Source: Paragorgia papillata
Lineage: Eukaryota > Cnidaria > Anthozoa > Scleralcyonacea > Coralliidae
DNA length: 64,000 nt
NCBI GenBank assembly: GCA_035771165.1
Contig: JAWNZC010000232.1
Location: 3,275,501 to 3,339,500 of the forward strand
Reading direction: 5' to 3'
The notes beneath the pieces were generated by a model. It was not told where the DNA came from and did no database searches. It worked only from the letters and a program-made list of their open reading frames with translations. Each line of letters starts with the position of its first letter. The stretch's first letter is position 1. Positions 1 to 9,795 of this stretch are shown here, one piece after another. A program made the translations under genes and the position numbers.

Positions 1-737
1 TAGCAGATTGAAATCGACCTAAAGTTTACTTCCGTAAGCTTGTAAACATCGTCTGTGTGTAAAGGCTCAAAGGTGACTTAAACACAACCTAAGACTGCTC
101 ACAAAAATGAAATTACTCTGGATTTGGTTTTGAATGTTGTTGTTTTATATTGGATTAAATTGGGGTACGTAAACAAGTGTTAAGTTTGAACAAAAGAACT
201 TAGCTCGTTTATTTTTTGACTCGACAAAAGTTCATTGCTAATATATATCATGAACTTAGTTGAAACTATAGTATTTTCGGCATTGTCTGTGTATCAAAGC
301 TGAGGAGACAAGATTAAAATGGGCTGAACTGACTTTGAATCTAGTTCTTAACGTTGCAACGATTTAGTTTCTTTTCCCATTTTGCTGGAAATTCGTATAG
401 GTAAACAAATGTTTGTACATATTTTTGGCCTACAACAGTGTTTTATAAACTGTTATCGAAATAAATATTTTGTTTCTTCATCGTATGATACGGAAACTGA
501 CCGGCTATTAACTCATAACATTAGTTCTATGTGGCAAAATTGATGTAAATGTTTTTGATCTGTCACAGCTAGTCAACACAAATGGGTTTTTTTAATGAAA
601 CCCTTCCAAACCCATCACAAATGTCGTGAAACGTTATAAAATAAACGTGTTAAGAAAAGTAAAGAAAATATGAACTTAACAATGTAATATTAAAGAAAAA
701 ACTCGGTTATATATCGTAAATTTCAATAATAAATATG
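1..737. other. AT-rich non-coding DNA
   Basis: No convincing open reading frame, RNA gene or repeat end was seen in this stretch on either strand. Confidence 0.5.
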
Positions 738-855
738 AAGAGGCGGTTGGCGCAGTGGTAAGGTAAGCAAACTAATGCAAGGTAAGTTAAGCCCGGGAGG
801 TTAGGATTAGTACTTGGATGGGTGACCCATTGGGAAGGTTAAGGCACATAAAAAA
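738..855 (+). repeat. tRNA/5S rRNA-like SINE
   Basis: The segment opens with a tRNA box-A-like motif (TTGGCGCAGTGGTAAGG). About 45 bases later comes a stretch closely resembling the internal promoter of 5S rRNA (GGTTAG, then TTAGTACTTGGATGGGTGACC split by one short insertion), followed by a TGGGAA block and an A-rich tail. A real 5S gene would be about 120 nt with conserved ends, which are absent, so a short interspersed element with an RNA polymerase III promoter is the better reading. The box-A-like head could be chance. Confidence 0.5.
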
Positions 856-879
856 AGCATAAGAAATAGAGGACTGAGA

Positions 880-1057
880 CTGAGCCTACTCAATTTTTAC
901 CCCTTTATTTTTACCCTTAATTTTCACCCCACATTCCGGAGGTAAAAATTACCCCTTTTCAAATTGATTGAAATTTTACCCCCCAAAAACGGGGCGTTCT
1001 GTGGAAAACATTTTACCCCCACATTTTGGGGTATTTTTTACCCCCTGAAATTTACAG
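880..1057. repeat. MITE end, subterminal TTTTACCCC repeats
   Basis: Repeated TTTTACCCC blocks lead into an end reading GAAATTTACAGTGTA. The opposite end is not seen, so the element is either truncated or inserted at the junction with Gypsy-1, which begins immediately to its right. Confidence 0.35.
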
Positions 1058-1082
1058 TGTAGATGAAACGTTAATAGAACAG

Positions 1083-1538
1083 ATGAATATTGCAGTGTCT
1101 GCAGAAAGAAACAGACCGACAAAGCAAGATTAATGCCAAATCACGTCTAAAGAGCCCCAGAATAAACATGACCACATCTGATACTTCTACATAACCGGGA
1201 AAAGAGCCAAGAAAGAAGTAAATCAGGAGAAATCTCAGCCTACGCTGTAAGAAGTGAAGACTGAAGTGACAGAATTGAAAGTGGCAATACAAGCCCAGCA
1301 AGCATCTTTATCTCAGCATCCTTCCAACTTACCCTACCAAGAGGAAGGACCAACCCGACAAAGACGAGGAAATCGAAGAGACTGCAAGAAATGCCTTGAG
1401 GATGGCTGTCCAAGTTGTGATCACTGTTACAGATGTGGTAGTAGCGAACACTTTGCCAGAGAATGTCGATGTGCAAATGCACCAAGATCAAGTTATTCGG
1501 GAAACGACAAAGGACTACCACCAAGGGACAGGAAGTAG
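1083..1538 (+). pseudogene. Gypsy-1 gag fragment with CCHC zinc knuckle
   Basis: Reading frame with internal stops upstream and an open stretch from about 1254. It ends in a cysteine-rich tail containing CYRCGSSEHFAREC, a classic CX2CX4HX4C nucleocapsid knuckle that would bind the element RNA during particle assembly. An upstream pair CKKC..CPSC may form a second metal site. The frame closes at a TAG (1536-1538), and the downstream domains continue in a different frame, so gag and protease are no longer joined. Confidence 0.75.
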
Positions 1539-1687
1539 TCCATCATAGCCTGGAGTCCCATGTTTGTTCATATTGCCAAAGGAAAGACAATCAGAATATG
1601 TTGAGATGTACAGATTGCCAATTGTTTAACTATTGTTCAAAGAAATGTCAGCAAGCTCACTGGAATGAACACAAAGCAATGTGTTAA
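1463..1687 (+). pseudogene. Gypsy-1 MYND-type zinc finger
   Basis: The frame contains all eight metal ligands of a MYND finger in correct spacing: CSYC, then C..C, YCSKKC and HKAMC, with the usual Trp-x-x-His segment. MYND fingers bind proline-rich peptides in partner proteins. It lies between the CCHC knuckle and the protease, overlapping the gag frame by 75 bases in another phase, so a frameshift separates them now. The order gag knuckle, MYND, protease suggests one ancestral polyprotein rather than a captured host gene, but that is inference. Confidence 0.75.
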
Positions 1688-1831
1688 GAAATCAAGAAAA
1701 TAAGAAGCAGAAGTGGAAGAGCAGCTAAGGAAAGGGCCAAGGCCAAAACAGTGATGTTTATGTAAGTCACTTAACTCCAAAGGAACACTCCACAACAGCA
1801 AGACTGGTTGGTGGGCGCTGTTTGATACAGG

Positions 1832-2104
1832 ATGGAGGATGTGAAGACAGAAGCTCTGTGGGACACAGGTGCCCAAGTTTCCCTGGTTTCTGAAGAATTC
1901 CTCAAACAAAACCTGCTGCATCTTCAAATACACACTGTCTCAACGTTACTAGATGGTGACACCAAGCTGAATATTAAGGCTACCAATGGAACTGAGATAC
2001 CTTACAAAGACTGGGCAGAAATCACATTTCGACTGGGGGCATCGAAGCAAGATCCATGTATCCAAGTACCAATGCTAGTAAAGGAAGCAACGTGGCTGGA
2101 TTAA
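1832..2104 (+). pseudogene. Gypsy-1 aspartic protease (retropepsin)
   Basis: Contains LWDTGAQVSLVS, the catalytic DTG box of retropepsins, followed by a hydrophobic beta-strand pattern expected of the family. This enzyme would cut the gag-pol polyprotein. It is in the same phase as the MYND finger, about 45 codons downstream, but stops lie between them. The frame ends at a TAA just before the reverse transcriptase continues in another phase. Confidence 0.75.
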
Positions 2105-2405
2105 CAAGTCGGAATCGTGCTACTCCTCGCCGGTGGTTTGTGTGAGAAAGAAGGACGGTGATCTACGACTGTGTGTTGACTATCGAGAGCTTAACAAAAG
2201 GACCCTACAAGACCGTCACCCAATTCCGCGAGTACAAGATACTTTAGATGGGCTTGGTGGTTTTCATCACTTGACCAGGGTAAAGCTTACCATCAGGGAT
2301 TTATAGATTCCGAGAGTAAATACCTAACGGCATTCATTACTCCCTGGGGATTGTTCGGATGAGCGCGGATCCCCTTTGGCTTAACTAATGCACCGGCGAA
2401 CTTTC
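2105..2405 (+). pseudogene. Gypsy-1 reverse transcriptase, N-terminal half
   Basis: Translation in more than one frame gives the RT blocks SSPVVCVRKKDGDLRLCVDY, RELNKRT, PIPRVQDTL, and then PFGLTNAPANF, which is the block just before the catalytic YxDD. At least two frameshifts and one in-frame stop are needed to read it. The coding sequence breaks at base 2405 exactly where Gypsy-2 begins. Confidence 0.8.
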
Positions 2406-2425
2406 GTCTAGATTAGCATATTAGA

Positions 2426-2493
<68 letters not shown>

Positions 2494-2550
2494 AGAATTT
2501 ATGTAGGAGGGTCAGTTATTTGTTGTTAATAAAACTTGTGGACCAGAACA
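2406..2550 (+). repeat. Gypsy-2 5' LTR (truncated at its outer end)
   Basis: Shares TAGATTAGCATATTAGAATA and TAGAATTTATGTAGGAGGGT with the copy at 7784-7853, separated by an expanded TA/TG microsatellite. It ends with an AATAAA-like signal and GAACA directly before a primer site. Compared with the 3' copy it lacks about the first 30 bp. Confidence 0.7.
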
Positions 2551-2561
2551 TGGTGTCAGGA
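2551..2561 (+). other. Gypsy-2 primer binding site
   Basis: TGGTGTCAGGA directly follows the LTR end; TGG pairs with the CCA tail of a tRNA primer. The exact tRNA was not determined. Confidence 0.55.
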
Positions 2562-2574
2562 TAAAAGTAGAACA

Positions 2575-3487
2575 ATGGCCGATGATAACGAAGACGTACA
2601 ACCGTCTCCGGGGGTTCCAGCGTTAAGTTTTACGTCAAACTTTCCTGTTCCAGCGCCCATGAAGCTGAGCGGTGACCGAGTAAACAGCTGGAATTTCTTC
2701 AGACAGCAATGGGAAGATTTTTAACTTGCTACAGGCCTGAGCAACAGAAGTCAAGCGGTTCTTCTCGCCACGTTGCGTTCGATCATGGGAAAGATTTGCC
2801 TTGAAATATTCCTAAACCTCAAACTCAGCGAAGAACAGAGAGGAAGCATCACAGCAAGTATAGCAGCATTAGAAGCGTATTTCAAGCCGAAAACCAGCGT
2901 GGTTTACGAAAGATATCTTTTCAATTCCTGCGTACAAAACACGGACGAAGGTATAGATGAATTTGTCAATCGGTTGAGAAGGGCGGCATCGTCATGCAAA
3001 TTTGGTACGCTAACAGATGATTAGAGATCGCATTGTAATCAGTCTACAAGACAAGGCGACAAAGCTAAGATTGCTTAAAGAAGAGAACTTAGACTTAAAT
3101 AAAGCCTTGAACATTTGTCATTCAAGCGAAATAGCAAGTATCCAGCGGAGGTCGATGAAATCTGAACAAAATAACTCCGAACAAGTCAACGCTCTTCAAG
3201 CGAGACGACAAAGGCAAAGTGAACGTAAACAAAATAAGCTAGGAAAGACAAAAGAGCAAGCTCGGCACAGATTCCAAACGCGAACGAAAGAAAGGTGCGG
3301 CAGATGTGGTAGACCAGAGCAGCACAAACGGGAAGACTGTATGGCGTATGGCCAAATTTGTCGAATCTGTTCAAAGCCCAATCATTTCGCTGTTGTATGT
3401 CGTCAGAAAGAGGGAGCTATAGATCAAAAGACGAAAATTTGGAACGTGCGAACTGTCACAGACGAAATGAGTGAATCTGAAGACTAG
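2575..3487 (+). pseudogene. Gypsy-2 gag with two CCHC knuckles
   Basis: Starts at the ATG at 2575 (MADDNEDVQ), just downstream of the primer site. The capsid-like region (SFTSNFPVPAPMKLSG, then NSWNFFRQQWEDF) breaks at a TAA (2722-2724), reopens in the same frame, then shifts frame at about 3017. The C-terminal part is basic and carries a CX2CX5HX4C-like box (CGRCGRPEQHKREDC) and a standard knuckle (CRICSKPNHFAVVC). Gag would form the particle and package RNA. Broken by at least one stop and one frameshift. Confidence 0.8.
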
Positions 3488-4904
3488 TCTACAGATACAG
3501 ACGACCCAATCTTCAAGATAGAAGAAGTTTCAATAGTAAATTGCCCAGGAAAACAACTGTTTGCCAAGCTAAAGTTTTCAAACGAAACTCAACAGTATGT
3601 TACGGAATTAGAATGCCAGTTAGACACCGGAGCAACGTGCAACGTAATGAGCTATAGAGACCTGGCAGTCCTCAACCAAACAAGTAATCCTCCGTTGAAG
3701 AAAAGCAGGGTCAAACTCAACCTCGTCCCCAAGGCCATTTGTGGGGTTGGGCCAAGATGGCGGCCAAAAACAAATGGCCCTGGCACAGGTTGAGCTATCA
3801 CCACATTCGATTGGTGGAGATAACATTGGATGTTTTAGGTATTCTGATTGGTGGAAACAAGGGGGGCGGCAGGCTAACTCGCGGGCATTTGTTTATAGGG
3901 CTCAAATTATATTAAATAAGTGATACCAGAATTGCTGGCTGTTAAAAACAACTTCAAAATGAATGAAAATGTGAGGAAAGCTGGCGAAACACACGTAAAA
4001 ACGTCGGAAGAATATGTAATGATGGGTCGTGTCGTCTCTGTGCCCTGGCTGCCATACAACGAAGTCCATGGGACGGCAATTTTGAGTGTTTTCTAAATCG
4101 GGCGAACGAAAGACTTGGTGAACAAAGTCAAAAAGTATTTTGGCTGCGAAAGGAAAGTACACCACAGGGCAGAATTTACGTGTTTGGGCATTGAGAAGCA
4201 GGCTTTTTTCAAACAAGGATTCTCGACTAAACGAAGCCTAAATGTTTTTCAAAACGCTGAATTGAATCCACCGAAAACTCACGGAAACAAGGCGGCCCGG
4301 CCAGACAACGGCAATCCAGTTTCTTGCGAATTTGGTACAACGGTGAAGCAAATGATAAATACTAAGCATTTACAGATATTTATTAAAAGTGTATTTATTT
4401 TAATAATTCGACAATGTATTTGGAAATGAATGTTTTGATTGTTTTCAGTTTGGGTCAGTCAAGCTGAACTAAATATTCAGAAAAAATTGAGCACGACTAG
4501 GCGCGATAAACTTAGTGAAGCCTGGGTCCGAGTCAAAAATGAGTCAAAATATGGCTCATTTTTTGCAGCCTGTGCCAGGGCCATTTGTTCCCGCAATTTT
4601 GTTGTTGGCCGCCATCTTGGCCCAGCCCCCACAAAGGGCCCTGGGGACGAGGTTGGGTCAAACTAAGATTATTCGACGGATCTACAATGAAACCCCGTGG
4701 CGTGGCGACAGTGAAAGTACATGGAAATGGCGCAGCAGACGAACTGAAATTCCAAATTGTAGACAAGACATGTAAGCCATTATTATCTGCCGAAACCTGT
4801 GAGACACTGGGATTGGTGAAAGTTACAGTTGGAGATGAAATACCAGTTAACAGCGCAGTTTCCAAAACCGTAAAGCCTCGAAGTCCACTCACAAAGGATA
4901 ACAA
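3488..4904 (+). pseudogene. Gypsy-2 protease, split by a MITE
   Basis: The first part (3488-3717) holds the retropepsin box CQLDTGATCNVM. The coding frame then runs into the MITE at 3718 and resumes at 4656 with RLFDGSTMKPRGVATVKV, the usual second half of this protease. The MITE duplicated 9 bp of coding sequence (GGTCAAACT), so the protein blocks on either side match end to end. The frame continues to about 4905, where a frameshift precedes the reverse transcriptase. Confidence 0.75.
3718..4655. mobile_element. MULE-like MITE with 9-bp target duplication
   Basis: 938 bp bounded by inverted repeats of about 80 bp starting CAACCTCGTCCCC and ending GGGGACGAGGTTG; both include the block GGGCCAAGATGGCGGCC. 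It is flanked by perfect direct repeats GGTCAAACT (3709-3717 and 4656-4664). Nine-base duplications are typical of Mutator-like elements. The interior (3958-4430, plus strand) has coding-like stretches that match nothing I recognise; no transposase is visible, so it is non-autonomous. Confidence 0.8.
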
Positions 4905-4906
4905 TT

Positions 4907-5950
4907 TTGAGGGAACACAAAGATATTTTCGAAGGCCTTGGGCATATTGGAGACTCCAACAGCTTTGTTGTCGACCCAAAGCATACTCCTGTACAACATG
5001 CACCAAGGCGAATAGCTGTGACACTAAGGAAGGAAGTAAAAGTGAAGATTGAAGAGTTGGAGAAGAAAGACATTATACGGAAAGTGACAGAACCAACGGA
5101 GTGGATCAGCAGTATGGTCGTTGTCGCGAAACAAGGAAAGATCAGAATATGTCTCGATCCCCGAGATTTGAATAAAGCGATTTTGAGACCCAAGTACCAG
5201 ATGCCGACCTTAGAAGAAATTCTCCCAAGTCTAACCAATGCAAAGGTTTTTACCACCTTGGATGCTAAAGATGGGTTCTACCAGATCGGGCTAGACGAAG
5301 CAAGCAGTAAGAAAACAACTTTCTGGACTCCATTTGGCAGGTACCGATACCTTAGAATGCCATTCGGTATTAATTTAGCACCAGAGGAGTTCGAATGCAG
5401 ACTGCACGAGAAGCTCGATGGTTTGGAAGGTGTGGAAATCCTGAGAGATGACCTGTTGGTTGTTGGATACGGAGATACCCTAGCCGAAGCAGGGGTAAAC
5501 CATCATGAAAACTTGCCCAAGCCAACATGCAAGAAAGAGACTCTCAGTTTGCCGGGTTTTATCAATTACCTTGCGAGATTTCTGCCGAGATTGTCTGAGG
5601 TGGCCCAGCCTTCGAGAGATCTGACCCAAGTCAATGCCCAATTCGTTTGGTCCAAGCAGCACGACAAAGCCTTGGAAGAAGTAAAGAAGTTGGTGGTCGA
5701 AGCTCCAGTCCTCAAATACTATGACATCAATGAAGAAGTTACAGTGCAATGCGATGCCAGTGAACGTGGTCTTGGTGCGACTCTTCTACAGAATGGCCAG
5801 CCGGTCGCTTTTGCGTCACGAACACTGTCCTCAGCGGAGCAGAGATACGCTCAGATTGAGAAGGAGTGTTTAGCGATTGTGTTTGGTTGCCAAAAGTTCT
5901 CGCAATATATATCCAGAAGAGTGAAAAGTTACCGGGGAGTCGGATCATAA
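4907..5950 (+). pseudogene. Gypsy-2 reverse transcriptase and RNase H
   Basis: Contains the RT blocks EWISSMVVVAKQGKIRICLD, LDAKDGFYQIGLD and MPFGINLAPEEF. The catalytic box reads ILRDDLLVVG: both metal-binding aspartates remain but the residue before them is Arg instead of the usual Ala/Val. The following thumb region is much shorter than in typical Gypsy RTs (roughly 50-60 residues missing before LPGFINYLARFLPRLS), pointing to an internal deletion. The RNase H part begins VQCDASERGLGATLL and keeps IEKECLAIVF, then shifts frame near 5930. Confidence 0.85.
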
Positions 5951-6460
5951 GCCGTTGCAGTCGATCTTTAAGAAACCGCTTTTAAATGCTCCCTGCCGAC
6001 TCCAACGAATGATGCCGATTGCAGAGATATAACCTCGAGGTAATCTACAAACCAGGGTCACAGATGTATGTAGCCCATCATTTGTCAAGAGCGTCCGTGA
6101 AGGATACAGTTTCTGAGGATAAAGAATTCCAAGTCTTTTCGCTGGAGCTTGAAGCCATGAGTCCTTTCGATTCCATCACAATAAGCAGCGAGAGTCTACC
6201 TCAGTTACAGAAAGCTCCAGAGCAAGATCGAACCATGCAGACCTTAAAGACAACCATTCTCATGGTTGGCCAGAGCAAAGAGAGGAAGTCCCGGTACATA
6301 TTAGAGAATACTGGAATTTCCGAGAGGAACTGACCCTTCATAATGGTATTCTGTTTAAGAGTCAGCGAGTCATCATCCCTAAAGCCATGCGGAAATAACA
6401 TCCAGAGCCCATTCATCTCACCAAGGAATTGCAGCATGCATTCGGAAAGCGAGAGATCTG
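5930..6460 (+). pseudogene. Gypsy-2 RNase H end and connection to integrase
   Basis: Continuation of RNase H in shifted frames (ESDHKPLQSIFKKPLL, then the Gypsy hallmark IYKPGSQMYVAHHLSRA at about 6045). The open frame 6019-6333 corresponds to the tether and the start of the integrase zinc region. Stops and frameshifts at about 6030, 6333 and 6400 prevent a continuous product. Confidence 0.7.
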
Positions 6461-7566
6461 GTGTTTTGGCCTTCTATGAGTAGAGACATCCAGGAAGCTG
6501 TCGAGAAATGTGAGGTATGCGCAGAGTACGAAGCGAAGAATGTACAACAGCCAATGCAGTCGCACAGTATACCAAGTCGACCGTGGAGCAGACTAGGAAC
6601 GGATTTGTTTAGCCTGAAGTCGAAGGACTATATTGTGCTTGTGGATAACTACTCAGATTTTATAGAAGTCAGCCAGTTGAAAGACACCACTTCGGCTACC
6701 ATCGTAGAAGTCCTGAAGCAGCAGTTTAGTTGTCATGACATACCAGATGTACTCGTATCAGATAACGGACCACAATTTACCAGCCGAGAGTTCGCAAGAT
6801 TTTCCAGAGAATGGGAGTTCAAACACGTGACGTCATCGCCGTACCATCCGAAATCCAACGGTAAGGCCTAGTCTGCTGTCAAAGTTGCGAAGAATATCTT
6901 CAAGATAGCCTATCGTGACAATCAAGATCCTTGGCTAGCGTTGCTGGATCATCGAAACACACCAACGCAAGGCATGGACTCGAGTCCTGCGCAGAGGTTG
7001 ACGTCGCGCAGAACTCCGGCGTTGGTTCCGGTCTCTTCAACTCTTCTGTATCCTAAAGTAGTGGAAGGTGTTAAAGAAAACGTTGAAGATCAAGAGACAG
7101 AAGGCCAAGAGTTTTCATGATAGGAGCACGAAGATTTTGCCTAAGCTTGAGATTGGTCAAGAAGTCCGAGTTGCCAGTCAGAAGAACAAGACCTGGGATG
7201 TGGGAACCTGTGTCCAGAAACTGTCCGATCGTTCCTACGTAGTTCAAGCTAATGGAGAGACTATGCGTCGAAACAGACAGGATTTAAGACCAAAACGTGG
7301 TAGTGATACAACCACCATACGAGCACATCCGAGCACAGCTGAGATTTCTGGAATGGAAAATGCCCCATCTGTAGCAGTACCCAACTCCAGATACCACGAT
7401 ACCAGGAGAACAGCGATCTTCAGTTAGCACGGGTCAGATTAAGGAGACTACGCCTTTGAAGGTTCAGGGTTCCCTGCAGCTTAAGCCGGGTACAGTGAAG
7501 ACAACAAGAACAAGAACCAGGACTATTAGACCACCTGTGAGGTTCGGTGACTATATCCAAAACTAG
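6461..7566 (+). pseudogene. Gypsy-2 integrase, catalytic Glu codon is TAG
   Basis: The region 6461-6871 holds the zinc-binding tail (CEVCAEYEAKN) and the catalytic core: first Asp in LGTDLF, second Asp in VSDNGPQFTS. Thirty-five residues after the second Asp, where the third catalytic residue Glu belongs in SNGKA-E-SAVK, the codon is TAG (6869-6871). The same frame continues with SAVKVAKNIFKIAYRDNQDP. The C-terminal domain is open at 7068-7427 (EIGQEVRVAS, NGETMRRNRQDLRP) and the pol tail ends at a TAG at 7564-7566 after RPPVRFGDYIQN. Confidence 0.85.
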
Positions 7567-7726
7567 TTGTATAAATGTATAACCATTCATTTAGGGTTAT
7601 CGAACACTTATATATATATAAACACTTTAAATTGACTTATCTTGAATTTGGCGCTACTATATCAGAAACAGTTTTGAATTAACGTCATTTTAGGTGTTGT
7701 TTTTAGTTCTTTATATTTTTGAAAAC
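7567..7726 (+). other. Gypsy-2 3' untranslated region
   Basis: AT-rich non-coding spacer between the end of pol and the polypurine tract. Nothing else seen. Confidence 0.5.
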
Positions 7727-7750
7727 AAAACAAAAAGAAAGAAAGGGAGA
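7727..7750 (+). other. Gypsy-2 polypurine tract
   Basis: A purine-rich run ending AAAGAAAGGGAGA directly precedes TGTTGC, the typical priming site for plus-strand synthesis at the start of a Gypsy 3' LTR. Confidence 0.65.
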
Positions 7751-7855
7751 TGTTGCATTAGGCATGCTGTTTCCGTTTCCTGTTAGATTAGCATATTAGA
7801 ATATATATATATATATATATCTGTAGAATTTATGTAGGAGGGTCAGTTATTTGTT
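7751..7855 (+). repeat. Gypsy-2 3' LTR (truncated at its outer end)
   Basis: Begins TGTTGCATTAGGC after the polypurine tract and matches the 5' copy from 7784 on. It stops at GTTATTTGTT, lacking about 26 bp (AATAAA-like signal to GAACA) that the 5' LTR retains. Gypsy-1 coding sequence resumes at 7856. Confidence 0.7.
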
Positions 7856-8717
7856 CAAAGGTTCATGGAGGGATTTTTAGAAGGAATACGGAACGATTTC
7901 TGTGTCCCTTACCTGGACGACATAATCGTTTTCAGTCAAACCTTTGAAGAACATATTGAGCACATTCGAAACGTTTTGCAACGTCTACGGGTGAACGGGA
8001 TCCAGAAGGAAGTGTGCTATCTTAATTGGACGAGTGGTATCAGCTGAAGGCTATCCTATGGATCCATCAAATTTGGAAGCAGTAACATGCCTGAAGAACT
8101 CATCACCACGTCACGTCGGGGAATTTCGCAAACTCCTTGGGTTACTGGGATATTACCAAAGATTAATTCCCAACTTCTCCAAAAGAGCCGCCCCATTGTT
8201 TGAACTACTACTATGTGATCCTTCATCCTCGCAATCTTCGCGACGTGTATCTACGACAACCGGCTTGTCCAAAAGTGGAAAACAAGTTCCGTCAACAAAA
8301 CCGGTAAACTGGCAACCCAAACACCAAGACGCACTGACAACACTCATCGATCATTTGGTCAACCCGCCCATTTTGGCATACCCTGACTTCAGTAAAGCTT
8401 TCGTACTCAACAACGACGCATCAGAAGCTGGTCTAGGGGCTGTACTGTATCAAGAACAGAAGGGGGGAAATGAGAGTGATTGGATATGGATCGCGGACAT
8501 TGATAGCAGCTGGAAAAAACCTGCACTCAGGAAAGCTGGAATTTTTAGCACTAAAGTGGGCCATATGCGAACACTTCAGAGATTATTTGTATTAGGCCCC
8601 GTCATTCCTGGTATTCAGGGACAACAACCCATTGACTTACATTCTGTCATCAGCAAAACTGAACGCCACAGTACATCGGTAGGTCGTGGAGCTGTCCAAC
8701 TTCAACTTCCAGATTAG
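7856..8717 (+). pseudogene. Gypsy-1 RT catalytic half and RNase H
   Basis: Resumes with the block [10 protein letters not shown] and the intact catalytic motif [12 protein letters not shown] frameshift near 8030 leads to the frame 8034-8717, with SPRHVGEFRKLLGLLGYYQR (connection) and the RNase H start FVLNNDASEAGLGAVLYQ. After about 8465 a further frameshift garbles the rest of RNase H in this frame; the correct phase is picked up again by the frame starting at 8686. Confidence 0.8.
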
Positions 8718-9195
8718 ATACAGACCAGGAACAAACCATCAAGATGCAGACGCCCTCTCCCGCTTACCACTGCAGTTTGAAAAGTATATGAAGAGCTGCA
8801 CCCAAGAAATAAGCCTGCTAACGATCAATGCCACCTTCGATGGAGCCAAATTGCAGGGGAACAACAATGTGAATTGGATTACAGCCATCGGGCGTAACGC
8901 AATACATAGATTGGAAGCCCAGCTCGTTCTACCGACAAGCTTTCATCAATTGGTTTACCGTGAATTGCATGAAGAAATGTGGCATCTAGGAGCAGAAAGG
9001 ACATTCCAACTGGCCAAAGAAAGATTTTACTGGCCACATATGTGGCGTGACATTGAAGACCACATAACCAAAGTTTGCCAGTGCCTAAAGCAACGACGAC
9101 CAAGTCACAAACGGAAAGCACCCCTTAAAAGCATCACCACCACAAGTCCGTTTGAACTTATCTCAATTGATTTCATACATCTAGAGAAGAAGTAA
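8686..9195 (+). pseudogene. Gypsy-1 RNase H tail and integrase zinc domain
   Basis: Opens with the Gypsy hallmark IRYRPGTNHQDADALSRLP. About 85 residues later comes the HHCC integrase domain (His in ELHEEMWHLGAERT, then FYWPHMWRD and CQCLKQRRP). The domain positions the viral-type DNA end for integration. It closes with [13 protein letters not shown], containing the first catalytic Asp; a TAA at 9193-9195 interrupts the core. Confidence 0.8.
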
Positions 9196-9790
9196 AGGTG
9201 GTCATGAGTACATTCTAGTGATTATGGATCACTTTACAAGGTTTGCACAAGCATACGCTACCAAGAACCGAATGGCGAAGACGGCAGCAGAAAAAATCTA
9301 TAACGATTTTGACCTACGATTCTGATTTCCTGTAAGAATCCACCACGATCAAGGGCCCGAGTTCGAAAACCAATTGTTCCAGTATCTCGAGCAACATTGT
9401 GGTATTAAACACTCACGAACTACCCCCTACCACCCACAGGGGAACGGGCAAGTAGAACGGTTCAACCAAACATTATTTTCAATGCTGGAACATTACCTGA
9501 GAACTGTAAATCTCGATGGCCATATTATCTAAATAAAGTTGTTCATGCCTACAATAGTACGCGAAATTATGCCACCGGCTACGCTCCATTCTTGTTGTTG
9601 TTTGGAAGATCTCCAAGACTGCCTGTTCACATCGTCTTTGGTAAATGCATGAAGACCAATGAACGCACCTACCCGGAATATGTGAAACGGTGGCACCAGA
9701 CAATGAAGGAAGCTTATGATATTGTTTCAAGAATAACCTGCAAGAAAGCTTTATCATCCAAGCGTTGATACGACAAGACGCTTCGCACAG
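9196..9790 (+). pseudogene. Gypsy-1 integrase catalytic core
   Basis: Same phase as the upstream frame apart from stops: [15 protein letters not shown], then [11 protein letters not shown] with the second catalytic Asp, then [14 protein letters not shown] with the third catalytic residue Glu retained. In-frame stops (about 9322 and 9530) and a frameshift near 9540 follow. The downstream part reads PFLLLFGRSPRLPV in another frame. Confidence 0.8.
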
Positions 9791-9795
9791 CTATC

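Larger units (their letters stand above)
1058..2405 (+). mobile_element. Gypsy-1, 5' part (gag, protease, RT start)
   Basis: First half of a Ty3/Gypsy LTR retrotransposon: partial gag, a CCHC knuckle, a MYND finger, an aspartic protease and the first half of the reverse transcriptase. No 5' LTR is present, so this end is truncated. The RT stops at 2405 in the middle of a Gln codon and resumes at 7856 after Gypsy-2. Several frameshifts and stops show it is dead. Confidence 0.85.
2406..7855 (+). mobile_element. Gypsy-2 LTR retrotransposon nested in Gypsy-1
   Basis: About 5.4 kb: partial LTR, primer site, gag, protease, RT, RNase H, integrase, polypurine tract, partial LTR. It interrupts the Gypsy-1 RT, whose codons run directly on from 2405 to 7856 with a possible 3-bp duplication (TTC). 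A MULE-like MITE is nested in its protease. Multiple frameshifts, a shortened RT and an amber codon in the integrase show it cannot move by itself. Confidence 0.85.

Noticed and set aside
738..855. Functional 5S rRNA gene
   Set aside because: Only the internal control region matches; both gene ends and the terminator are missing.
4533..5256. Long minus-strand frames across Gypsy-2
   Set aside because: They are shadows of the plus-strand polyprotein; no motif in these frames.
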